A stretch of DNA of 64,000 nucleotides from Paenibacillus lemnae (GTDB taxonomy: Bacteria > Bacillota > Bacilli > Paenibacillales > Paenibacillaceae), in NCBI RefSeq assembly GCF_012933385.1, contig NZ_JABBPN010000009.1:1-64000 (forward strand). The letters run 5' to 3'. The notes under the pieces were generated by a model. It saw only the letters and a program-made list of their open reading frames with translations, was not told the DNA's origin and made no database searches. This document shows positions 1 to 6,191 of this stretch, piece after piece. Every line of letters starts with the position of its first letter. Positions within the stretch are counted from its first letter, which is position 1. The translations under genes and the position numbers were made by a program.

Positions 1-345
1 TTCCATTTCACCCTTGCGCTTCTTCACGTAGGCTAACACCGTACGTTGTCCACCCGTAAACGCATACTCTTCTTTCAGTCTTTGGAAGATCCGGACCCCA
101 GTATGGCGCTGCTTGCGTGGAAGCAGCCGGTCCTCTTCTAGCCAGGTATCGACCACCTCCATGTGAGGGCCCATGACCGGGCTGCTGCTTTTTCGTTTAG
201 CCAGGCTTTCATTCCAGTTGTCCTGGTCTGCGTAACGCTTTGCTGTTCGCCAATGAACTCCCGTCTGTCTAGCAATTTCGCTCACCGTTAATCCTTCTGC
301 TTCGCGTAAAAATTTGATATACTGTTGCTGGGGCATTTTCAGCAT
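1..345 (-). CDS. istA: IS21-family transposase IstA, N-terminal part (runs off left edge)
   Basis: The visible 115 codons start at ATG 343-345, nine bases after an AAGGAG Shine-Dalgarno sequence, and stay open to the window edge. The N-terminus has a helix-turn-helix (around residues 19-40: TVSEIARQTG, then WRTAKRY) typical of the IS21 transposase IstA, which binds the element ends and carries a DDE catalytic core further downstream, outside this window. An istB ATPase would be expected beyond the left edge. Only the N-terminus is visible, so whether the element is intact cannot be judged. The family call rests on the helix-turn-helix and the following basic segment, which I recognise as IstA-like. 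Confidence 0.75.
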   Translation of the reverse strand, partial: MLKMPQQQYIKFLREAEGLTVSEIARQTGVHWRTAKRYADQDNWNESLAKRKSSSPVMGPHMEVVDTWLEEDRLLPRKQRHTGVRIFQRLKEEYAFTGGQRTVLAYVKKRKGEME

Positions 346-409
346 CCTTCCAGTCTCCTTCGTCAAGTTGTCGCTAACCTAACGATAGGAGGAAATTGTG
401 GTGCTGACA
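346..409. mobile_element. Probable terminal region of the IS21-type element
   Basis: Between the transposase start and the next gene, the minus strand reads TGTCAGCACCACAATTTCC from base 409 inwards. IS21-family ends commonly begin with TGT, so 409 is my best guess for the outer tip. The opposite end and the target duplication are outside the window, so the boundary is inferred. Confidence 0.35.
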
Positions 410-444
410 AGTGCCTCTTTATTTTTGCATCTACTTGAGCATTT

Positions 445-789
445 TTACGCTGCGATTCTCGGCATTCTTAGTATGCAATAAACACCGTGTTTATATCCAA
501 TGTCACGGCCCGCTTTGATTAAAGAAGCATATGTTTCTTCAAGTTGTTCCTGTGTCATTTCGGGTACCTCGACGTATGAAGACCCTTCATCATCTGGATA
601 CTCAACATCATCTGAAAATGATAATCCGCCGTTATGAGTGTGATATTCTCCAGATGACAATCCCCATTTGCCGCAGTTCGTTCGACAAGTATGTCCACCA
701 GAACTATCTGTTCTGCCTGGGTGTGCTTCAGCTGCTTGTGAAGAGAATATTAATAGCAGAACTAATAGAAACAGCAATGTTTTTTTCAA
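445..789 (-). CDS. Small secreted YHYH-type protein
   Basis: This 114-residue protein has a signal peptide (MKKTLLFLLVLLLIF, cleavage probably after AEA near residue 22). It is followed by a His/Cys-rich segment HPGRTDSSGGHTCRTNCG and then GEYHTHNGG, the pattern of the YHYH domain found in small exported Bacillota proteins of unknown function. The two Cys and several His could bind metal or form a disulfide. An acidic stretch and an amphipathic tail follow. The gene ends only about 36 bases from the putative IS21 tip, so the last residues (around HGVYCILRMPRIAA) may not be original. It stands alone on the minus strand. Function is unknown. Confidence 0.65.
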   Translation of the reverse strand: MKKTLLFLLVLLLIFSSQAAEAHPGRTDSSGGHTCRTNCGKWGLSSGEYHTHNGGLSFSDDVEYPDDEGSSYVEVPEMTQEQLEETYASLIKAGRDIGYKHGVYCILRMPRIAA

Positions 790-858
790 ATAAGTTCCCC
801 CTGGAATTATGAACCAAACAATTTACATAAGTTGTTGATTACACTAAACTGAATAAAA

Positions 859-927
859 CTAAATGCTAAGAATAAAGGGCAACAATGAAGCACATATTAA
901 GATGTAAAATAAATATATTTTCATCAT
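859..927 (-). pseudogene. Remnant of a lipoprotein gene start (paralogue of the gene at 26917-27345)
   Basis: A 22-codon frame reads MMKIYLFYILICASLL then PFILSI and stop. It matches, almost residue for residue, the signal peptide of the lipoprotein at 26917-27345 (MMNKYLFYIVICASLL then VLILSGC). The sequence just before the start is also similar (a run of G, then ATATGATG against GTATGATG). The lipobox Cys and all the mature protein are missing, so this is a truncated copy and not a working gene. It lies in the same AT-rich accessory patch as the IS21 end. Confidence 0.6.
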
Positions 928-1041
928 ATCCCCCCGGTAATCGGTACAAGTTCTTGTCCCCCGACATACCTTTTTTTTGCATCATCATAAGCTTTGTAAA
1001 TGTTGGTCCGTTGTCGCCTCATCTTTCCTTCGGAAGTGTTG

Positions 1042-2067
1042 CTAAACCTTCCACCATTCTGTTCTCCAGTGAATAAAGTTACTGAAGTAATCACGTATCC
1101 ATGAAGCTATTTCGTTTAAAATTTCTTGATAGATATTTGCTAGGTATTCATTAAATTCAGAAATCTTATTTAATAGATTTAGATATCTGTCTCTTAATGA
1201 AGGATGATCCGTACTAGGTTGTTCGGGAGATTCATCATATATGGCAAGCAATAATATTACAATTAATGGAGCGATTAAAAAATGAGGATTTGGAATTAGC
1301 GGATTCATGCCTCGAACTAATAGATCAAATCCAAAATTATCGGCAGCAAACTCGTCTAATTGCATTGCATTATGAGTTAAAATCATTGGTTTGAATTTGT
1401 TTACAATATTTCTTCCATCTGTGGCCGTATGTTTTAATAAATGATGACCAATTTCATGACCTAAAACAAATTTCATACTTGCTTCAAGTATTTGAGATGC
1501 TATTACATTGGATACTGAACCCTTCTCGACTTCCAGTGAACCTTTATTTTGTTTGACAAAATAATCTTTATCAAGCAAGTAACAAAATAGTGTAGTCATT
1601 TCTGTAACTAGTTTCTTTCTTTCGCTATCATCCTTACTCTGCCTAGCACACAAATAATTTGCAACAACCAGAGAGAGAAATTCAAGATCAAGATCCATTT
1701 CAAAATGTATGGTAATCAAATAGCCATCAAATTCTTCATCCATATTTATGGCCATTGCATTAGGTTTTCGTTTATTAACTTTTCCAACCCAAACTTTTCT
1801 CAGCTCTTCGTATAGAACAGTATCATCTTGTGCATTCTCTATTAAATCCTGTATCTGAAAGTTAATATAATGGTCGTTGCTGTACCAAAGGTCCCGTCCT
1901 AAACCATAGTTTCTTATATTCCCGTACTCCTCCTGCTCTTCTAAAATTTTTTGGTAGCGTTTTTTCTCGTCATCGTCTCCAGCTTCCAAAAGATGTATAT
2001 CCCAATCTTCAACTGCACCTGAGAATTCACTTAAAAATCTCTTCTTTACTGAATCTTTATCTGTCAT
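1042..2067 (-). CDS. Zinc metallopeptidase, HEXXH type (M48-like)
   Basis: The 341-residue protein carries HEIGHH at residues 204-209 and DEFAAD at 238-243. This gives the two zinc-binding His, the catalytic Glu and the third ligand Glu of a gluzincin. A short hydrophobic segment (about 262-276) precedes HPSLRDR (288-294), a motif often seen near the end of M48-like catalytic domains. There is no signal peptide, and the N-terminal 200 residues are charged and unrecognised. The start follows GAGGATGAAAA. It is the last gene of a same-strand run (XRE regulator, tiny membrane protein, uracil-DNA glycosylase, remnant) and begins nine bases after the remnant stops. AT-rich composition, unlike later genes, suggests acquisition. 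Substrate unknown. Confidence 0.7.
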   Translation of the reverse strand: MTDKDSVKKRFLSEFSGAVEDWDIHLLEAGDDDEKKRYQKILEEQEEYGNIRNYGLGRDLWYSNDHYINFQIQDLIENAQDDTVLYEELRKVWVGKVNKRKPNAMAINMDEEFDGYLITIHFEMDLDLEFLSLVVANYLCARQSKDDSERKKLVTEMTTLFCYLLDKDYFVKQNKGSLEVEKGSVSNVIASQILEASMKFVLGHEIGHHLLKHTATDGRNIVNKFKPMILTHNAMQLDEFAADNFGFDLLVRGMNPLIPNPHFLIAPLIVILLLAIYDESPEQPSTDHPSLRDRYLNLLNKISEFNEYLANIYQEILNEIASWIRDYFSNFIHWRTEWWKV

Positions 2068-2076
2068 TTTTCATCC

Positions 2077-2370
2077 TCATTTATATTTTAGATAATATAG
2101 TTCAATAGATTGTTTGTTTATTTTTGCCATCATAATCATTTGTATAGCCATCATTGACGCAGTATAATCTATTGATCTCTTTTTGAGCTCTTCGATTGCG
2201 GTCCGTTGGCCCGTATGGATCACAACCAGATAAAGATAGACCCGCGTCCCGGGTGACTTAACCTCAAAATTGATCTTGACGTCCGGATACGCGTGTGGGA
2301 TCTGCCAAGCGAGAACATGGTGGAAGTCCGCTTCGGAGCAGAGTTTGTTAGCAATAATGTAAATCCATAC
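2077..2370 (-). pseudogene. Start-less reading frame directly after, and in frame with, the uracil-DNA glycosylase
   Basis: After the TAA of the glycosylase (2371-2373) the same frame stays open for 97 codons to TGA 2077-2079. It begins VWIYIIANKLCSEADFHH, and later contains SPGTRVYLYLVVIHTGQ followed by RTAIEELKKR. The middle resembles a short nuclease-like fold (beta strand, then an IELK-type strand), but the position where an Asp is expected reads Tyr and the IELK-type motif reads IEELK. No start codon lies near its beginning. I read it as the decayed body of a gene whose start was lost when the glycosylase was joined to it. It could also be a former C-terminal extension cut off by a stop. 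Confidence 0.45.
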
Positions 2371-3099
2371 TTATGCCCTCTTGAAGAAATGAGAATCAAA
2401 TTGCTCACGAAATTCGTTTGTATGATAAGCCGGGTGAATTAAATGGCCCGATGTTATAGCCCCGACTTTTTCACACGCGCTCTCTGCTTTCTTACCGATC
2501 GAAATAATTTCCACTCCCGGGAATAACTCAAGCACTCTGCCTAGCGCAAAGGCTCCCCACTTCAATTCAGAGGTAGTAGGCGTCCGGTTCTTTCCGTCCT
2601 TTTTCCTTAGGTGAAGCGGAAACGCGTTCCACATGACTGGGGGCTTGGACAATCGACCAATCGCCTGCCAGATGACCGTTGCGGACCCCTCCGCCTTGTT
2701 TCCTTCGGCGTCAAACCGGGTACCTAGGAAATAACGGTCCAGTTGCCCGTCCTGGATCAACCGTTCCGACGTAAAGGGAATGCCTGTTTTGACGCAGCCG
2801 TGAATGCCGGGGGCTTCGCCGATAAACATCAAATCCGGCTTGATCCAGAACAAAGCCTTGAAGTATTTGATTAAGTTTAGTTGTCTCATCTTCGAATCGG
2901 CATAAAAGTTCCCAACATTGGGGAGTTCCTGTCTGGCCAGCCAATCGACCAGTTCATGGACCTTGAGATCGAATTCCTCTTCCTCGGCCATCTCGGGGTG
3001 AAGCCAAAAATCCCCTTCTTCAGAATAACTTTTGACACTTACGGTTTTTCGCTCAACCGTTGGAACCACCTTGATAATCTCGCACTCACCCATCGCCAT
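2371..3099 (-). CDS. Uracil-DNA glycosylase superfamily protein
   Basis: The 242-residue protein has the glycosylase signature: a GEAPG loop, then GIPFTSERL, the core strand MWNAFPLH, and the C-terminal motif HLIHPAYH that closes over the flipped base. Such enzymes remove uracil (or related bases) from DNA at the start of base excision repair. Starts at ATG 3099 or 3093 are both served by the GAGAGG sequence just upstream. An upstream in-frame ATG at 3168 lies inside the preceding small gene and is less likely. The gene sits 13 bases after the tiny membrane protein and is probably cotranscribed with the XRE regulator. The family call is firm. Substrate range is not known. Confidence 0.75.
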   Translation of the reverse strand: MAMGECEIIKVVPTVERKTVSVKSYSEEGDFWLHPEMAEEEEFDLKVHELVDWLARQELPNVGNFYADSKMRQLNLIKYFKALFWIKPDLMFIGEAPGIHGCVKTGIPFTSERLIQDGQLDRYFLGTRFDAEGNKAEGSATVIWQAIGRLSKPPVMWNAFPLHLRKKDGKNRTPTTSELKWGAFALGRVLELFPGVEIISIGKKAESACEKVGAITSGHLIHPAYHTNEFREQFDSHFFKRA

Positions 3100-3112
3100 C
3101 GCCCCTCTCTTT

Positions 3113-3244
3113 TTACCATTTTGAACCAATCGGGAGTATCCCTCCGCGGTACAACAGAAGACCTGCATAAATGACCAGCATGACAGCAGCAGCGAGTGAA
3201 AGTAGATTCTTGCGGGTGTTGATTTGCATTTTGTACGTTTCCAT
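3113..3244 (-). CDS. Small single-span membrane protein, 43 residues
   Basis: The ATG at 3242-3244 overlaps the stop of the XRE gene in a TAATG junction, implying translational coupling. The product starts METYKMQINTRKNLLS, has one hydrophobic span (about residues 16-32, LAAAVMLVIYAGLLLYR) and a short tail ending GSKW. The regulator/small-membrane-protein pair resembles a common Bacillota arrangement in which a YgzD-type XRE repressor precedes a membrane protein. Here the partner is unusually short and may be the first helix of a once longer protein. It ends 13 bases before the glycosylase. Confidence 0.5.
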   Translation of the reverse strand: METYKMQINTRKNLLSLAAAVMLVIYAGLLLYRGGILPIGSKW

Positions 3245-3450
3245 TACAACTCCTCCAATTCGCTGAAATCAAAAACCTCTTCAATCGTAAGTCCAAAATG
3301 CCTGGCAATTTTGTAAGCAAGAACAAGGGACGCCGTATATTTCCCCCGTTCCAGAGAGGTTATGGTTTGCCGGGTAACTCCTACAATCAGTCCCAGCTCT
3401 TCCTGGGACAACTTATGCTGCTTCCGCAGCTCTGCAATTCTCGTCTTCAA
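3244..3450 (-). CDS. XRE-family transcriptional regulator
   Basis: The 68-residue protein is essentially one helix-turn-helix domain: KTRIAELRKQHKLSQEELG, then VTRQTITSLERGKYTASLVLA, ending in the family-typical tail GLTIEEVFDF. I place the start at TTG 3450, six bases after GGGAG. The ATG at 3468 would add six residues not usual in this family. It heads a probable operon (small membrane protein, uracil-DNA glycosylase). Its promoter region holds repeated GCAAAG-TAAC motifs that are good candidates for autoregulation. Confidence 0.8.
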   Translation of the reverse strand: MKTRIAELRKQHKLSQEELGLIVGVTRQTITSLERGKYTASLVLAYKIARHFGLTIEEVFDFSELEEL

Positions 3451-3454
3451 AGGA

Positions 3455-3530
3455 ACACTCCCTTGCAAAGTATACTTTACATAATTAGCATAGTTAGCTT
3501 TGCATATAATGTCAAGTTAACTTTGCATTT
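3455..3530 (-). promoter_or_regulatory. Promoter and repeated operator of the XRE operon
   Basis: On the minus strand, TTGACA (3510-3515), a 17-base spacer and TATGCT (3487-3492) form a good housekeeping promoter. The motif ATGCAAAG-TAAC occurs twice, once upstream of the -35 and once inside the spacer. A palindrome AAGTATACTT lies in the leader just before the ribosome binding site. The arrangement suggests the XRE protein represses its own operon. Confidence 0.6.
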
Positions 3531-3570
3531 CGCACAATTTATTTGTTTCCGATGGATGTTTATCCCTATT

Positions 3571-3597
3571 AAAAAAGGGCAAACCCGCGGTTTACCC
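3571..3597 (-). terminator. Terminator for the small minus-strand frame upstream
   Basis: On the minus strand GGGTAAACC, a three-base loop and GGTTTGCCC (one mismatch) are followed by six T. Confidence 0.6.
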
Positions 3598-3731
3598 TGT
3601 GCTTTGTTTCTGTACTTTGTTTCTTTACTTCATCCCTACTTCTGTACATGTCCCTATCCCTGCCCTCGTCCCCGCAGTCTCGCAGCCCCCGTACCATTCA
3701 CTCACCAATTCACGTCCGCCTGGCCACTCCT

Positions 3732-3818
3732 CTATGCTGCCAGCAGCAGCACCAGCACATAAAGGGTGGTCAGCTTAACCCGCTGTTTCGGGCCTTTGGC
3801 TAACGATGCTTGATCCAT
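3732..3818 (-). CDS. Possible 28-residue hydrophobic peptide
   Basis: ATG 3816-3818 follows AAGGAGCGG by about ten bases and opens a 28-codon frame: MDQASLAKGPKQ, then RVKLTTLYVLVLLLAA. A basic N-terminus and a short hydrophobic C-terminus could insert in the membrane. The clear terminator at 3571-3597 lies downstream on the same strand, which supports a transcript here. The stretch between it and that terminator (3598-3731) is pyrimidine-rich with no other frame I trust. No family recognised. Confidence 0.35.
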   Translation of the reverse strand: MDQASLAKGPKQRVKLTTLYVLVLLLAA

Positions 3819-3982
3819 CTTTTCCGCCGCTCCTTTACTTATATATTTAAGTCTGCATTATCCACATTAATTTTACCTAAAGAAAAAATGTTTCCCTAAG
3901 GAAATAATACAACCATTCCCTCAACCATTCAAGGGTGAATGCCCAGGTGATCGCGCCCATTTTTTTTTTCATTTCGCACCGT

Positions 3983-4022
3983 CAGCGGCATCACGATCTT
4001 TAAGAAGATCGTGATGCCGCTG
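3983..4022. repeat. Perfect 18-bp inverted repeat with four-base loop
   Basis: CAGCGGCATCACGATCTT (3983-4000) is followed by TAAG and by its exact reverse complement (4005-4022). The minus strand has a T-rich run only about ten bases further on, so it is an imperfect fit to a terminator. Apart from this and weak short repeats around 3890-3950, the 3819-4154 interval shows no gene. Confidence 0.75.
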
Positions 4023-4154
4023 CACCTTTCAACTGAGCCGATTCGCGCCAGCCGCCTTGAAGCCCTATAAAATGCATAGCTATGAGGTGCCCGCCTTGAA
4101 ATAACTTCCTTCTTGTGCAATAGTGAAAAGTAGAATATTGAAGGAGGGATCGGC

Positions 4155-5081
4155 TTGTCCCTTGCGGCGTGGATCGAGAATATTTTCGGCTCAATGGAAG
4201 GTCTGCTTGCAGTGCTGCTGGCTGCGGCTGTTTTCCTCGGTTTATACATATATTCCTCTTCCCGGCTTCAGACCGCACGAATGGAAGTCCTGGAGAGGAT
4301 CCGGCAGTCTTTGACGCTGTACACCCAGCTTGCCGGTCCGCTTGCAGCCGCATCATCCCGGCAGCTGGAGCCGCTGACGGAACATCAGTTAACGACTCTG
4401 CTGCTGGAGTGCAAGGCTGCTGACCGTCTAACGGAGAGCCTCCTGGAGCAGATCAACGCGTATTTGCGGGATCGGGACCCGTCCAGACTCCCGCTGTTAA
4501 GCGAAAGTCTGGAACGGGAGATGAACGGGCTGGTGCGGGAACGCAGCGAGCTGCTGCGGCGTGTGGAAGCTCCCGGATTCGGGCTGGGACTATGGCTCCT
4601 GCTCAAACCGGCAGTGCCCGGCCTGGTGTTTGCAGCAGCCGTATGGTGGTGCTTCAACCTGATCACCGAATTGAAGATGACAGGAGGATGGTCCAGACCC
4701 GAAGTATGGTGTGTATGGCTCACCTGCATGATTTCTACGCTGTCGGTCTACCGGCTCGCGATGGATGCCAGACGCGGCCTGCCCAGTGCGGTGTTCTACG
4801 TCCTGCATGCCTTGATTGCTGCAGCAGCGCTCCCGTTGTTGTTCTGGCGCGAAGCTGCCATCTTTACACTCGCAACACAGCTCATGCTCTATCTGGCCGG
4901 CTTCTGGTTTAATGCGGCTCCAGCCCGAAAAGAACGGCCCTATGCAGGCCATCCGGAACTGCTGAACGACTTTAAACAACAGCGGGTGTTGGAGCCGGCA
5001 GCCGATGAACAGACCCTGCCGGCTGAACCGGAACCTTTGAAACCAAGGCGCCGTGGACACAAAGAACGGAGCCGCAGTTAA
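4155..5081 (+). CDS. Hypothetical multi-span membrane protein
   Basis: The 308-residue protein starts at TTG 4155, five bases after AAGGAGGG. One hydrophobic span lies near residues 15-33. A long charged, helical region with coiled-coil character follows (about 35-135, rich in Leu, Glu and Arg). Then come four hydrophobic segments between about 140 and 255, and a basic C-terminal tail (RRRGHKERSRS). I do not recognise a family. The span, coiled coil, four spans plan suggests a membrane-anchored scaffold or sensor. It stands alone, ended by a strong terminator. Confidence 0.7.
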   Translation: MSLAAWIENIFGSMEGLLAVLLAAAVFLGLYIYSSSRLQTARMEVLERIRQSLTLYTQLAGPLAAASSRQLEPLTEHQLTTLLLECKAADRLTESLLEQINAYLRDRDPSRLPLLSESLEREMNGLVRERSELLRRVEAPGFGLGLWLLLKPAVPGLVFAAAVWWCFNLITELKMTGGWSRPEVWCVWLTCMISTLSVYRLAMDARRGLPSAVFYVLHALIAAAALPLLFWREAAIFTLATQLMLYLAGFWFNAAPARKERPYAGHPELLNDFKQQRVLEPAADEQTLPAEPEPLKPRRRGHKERSRS

Positions 5082-5110
5082 ACCATGCTCCAGCCCATCT
5101 CATCCTTTCA

Positions 5111-5145
5111 AAGCATGCTGAGACTTGATCTCAGCATGCTTTTTT
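5111..5145 (+). terminator. Rho-independent terminator
   Basis: AAGCATGCTGAGA, a five-base loop and the exact complement are followed by a run of T. It closes the membrane-protein gene. Confidence 0.9.
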
Positions 5146-5175
5146 CATATATATACAAATGATCTCACAATTCGT

Positions 5176-5220
5176 TTGACACATTAGCTTAACTCAAGTA
5201 AATTTATTTACATAAGTTAA
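5176..5220 (+). promoter_or_regulatory. Promoter with overlapping palindromic operator
   Basis: TTGACA (5176-5181), 17 bases and TAAATT (5199-5204) form the promoter of the TetR gene. A dyad centred at 5204.5 (TTAACT, then TAAATTTATTTA, then AGTTAA, spanning 5189-5220) covers the -10, as expected for autorepression by a TetR dimer. Confidence 0.65.
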
Positions 5221-5257
5221 ATTTAATTAACGCAACGCACGATAGGAGCTGCGTAAC

Positions 5258-5896
5258 ATGGAATTATCCCAGGTCCCCCTGCGCGAATTAAAAAAAGCCA
5301 AAACCCGGATTGCCCTCTACGAAGCCTTTCTGTCGATCATCGAAAAACAGACGTTTCGTGAGGTCATGCTGGAAGACGTCTGCCGGAAGGCCGAAGTCTC
5401 CAAAGTCACCTTTTTCAATCTGTTTCGGAAGAAGGAGGATCTTCTGCTTTATTATATGAGGCTGTGGCTGTCCCGCCGGATTATTGAAATTCGTACAGAT
5501 CAGCTTCGAGGTCTCCAGGCTGTTCGTCATCTGTACCGCAATGTGGCCGAAGGATTTCGGGAGCAGCCGGGGATTATGCCAAGTCTGATTGCCTTTTTGT
5601 CCGAGGTTAACATGCATCCGGCAATGCCGGAGCTGAGTCAGCCTGAAGTGCTGCTTCTGTTTCCGGAACATGTTGACCAGGGCGCGGAGTCTCCGAATAT
5701 GTTTGCGCTGTTTCAGCAATGCATTGCCGAAGCCCGGGAAGACGGCAGACTGAGGCCTGACATTACTGATCAGACAGCCGTATCTTTTCTGTTTACGACA
5801 TTCTACGGAGCATTCCTTACTTCGCAGCTGTATGCCAGCCACGATGTGATGAGCTTCTATGAAGGGCAGATATCCCTGATCGAGCAAAAGAACTGA
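5258..5896 (+). CDS. TetR/AcrR-family transcriptional regulator
   Basis: The 212-residue protein has the N-terminal TetR DNA-binding domain (about residues 13-60: TRIALYEAFLSIIEKQTF, VMLEDVCRKAEVSKVTFFNLF, KKEDLL) and an all-helical ligand-binding C-terminus without an obvious recognised pocket. The palindrome over its promoter is the likely operator. The next gene in the same direction is a DUF4188 protein, but a structured repeat of about 220 bases separates the two, so joint control is only a possibility. Confidence 0.85.
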   Translation: MELSQVPLRELKKAKTRIALYEAFLSIIEKQTFREVMLEDVCRKAEVSKVTFFNLFRKKEDLLLYYMRLWLSRRIIEIRTDQLRGLQAVRHLYRNVAEGFREQPGIMPSLIAFLSEVNMHPAMPELSQPEVLLLFPEHVDQGAESPNMFALFQQCIAEAREDGRLRPDITDQTAVSFLFTTFYGAFLTSQLYASHDVMSFYEGQISLIEQKN

Positions 5897-5914
5897 GAAA
5901 CTTGGTTGAGCTGA

Positions 5915-6135
5915 GCTATATAGAATGAATTTAAGATCAACCCTTCTATAGCGGAGGTGACAAGTGATTCTGGAGAAGCGTCAGCGTCCGCCTAAAAGCT
6001 TTCCGAAGGAAAGCTAGCAACGAAAGCATAAGCTTGCCTCCAAAATGTCACCTTTGATTACAATTCCAAGCATTTTGGAGGCAACAGCGGGTGTAAGAAC
6101 ACTTGCCATCGCAGCCAACCAGAACGGTAACTTTT
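5915..6135 (+). repeat. Structured dispersed repeat, copy 1 (inverted copy at 60617-60837)
   Basis: Roughly 220 bases match the reverse complement of 60617-60837 at close to 90% identity. In order: a conserved 5' flank (GCTATATAGAATGAAT), CCCTTCTATAGCGGAGGTGAC, a 17-codon frame, the hairpin AGCTTTCC-GAA-GGAAAGCT, and a 14-bp stem TTGCCTCCAAAATG (6034-6047) pairing with CATTTTGGAGGCAA (6071-6084). A conserved 3' part (GTAAGAACACTTGCCATCG) ends near AACGGTAACTTTT. The long stem differs between copies by compensating changes. It lies directly upstream of the DUF4188 gene, and a TATAAT follows in the 3' flank (about 6145). I do not know a name for it. Confidence 0.85.
5964..6017 (+). CDS. 17-residue frame inside the structured repeat (candidate leader peptide)
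   Basis: GTG 5964 sits six bases after GGAGG and reads MILEKRQRPPKSFPKES before TAG 6015-6017. The frame, its Shine-Dalgarno sequence and its stop are identical in copy 2. Its last seven codons form the AGCTTTCC/GGAAAGCT hairpin, so translation would melt it. The peptide is basic, with two adjacent Pro. Whether it is translated is unproven. Identity between copies could also reflect recent duplication. Confidence 0.4.
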   Translation: MILEKRQRPPKSFPKES

Positions 6136-6191
6136 AACTTCAGTCTATAATTGAGTTAGTTTTGTGGAATTATCCGAAGGAGGGGCTCATA

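Noticed and set aside
1042..3450. XRE regulator plus HEXXH peptidase as an ImmA/ImmR-type prophage switch
   Set aside because: The two are separated by two genes and a remnant. The peptidase resembles M48 more than the ImmA/IrrE type, and no phage genes are present.
3598..3731. Pyrimidine-rich stretch as a repeat array or CRISPR
   Set aside because: Only loose words such as CTTTGTTTCT recur. There is no regular unit or spacer pattern; no CRISPR array was seen anywhere in the window.
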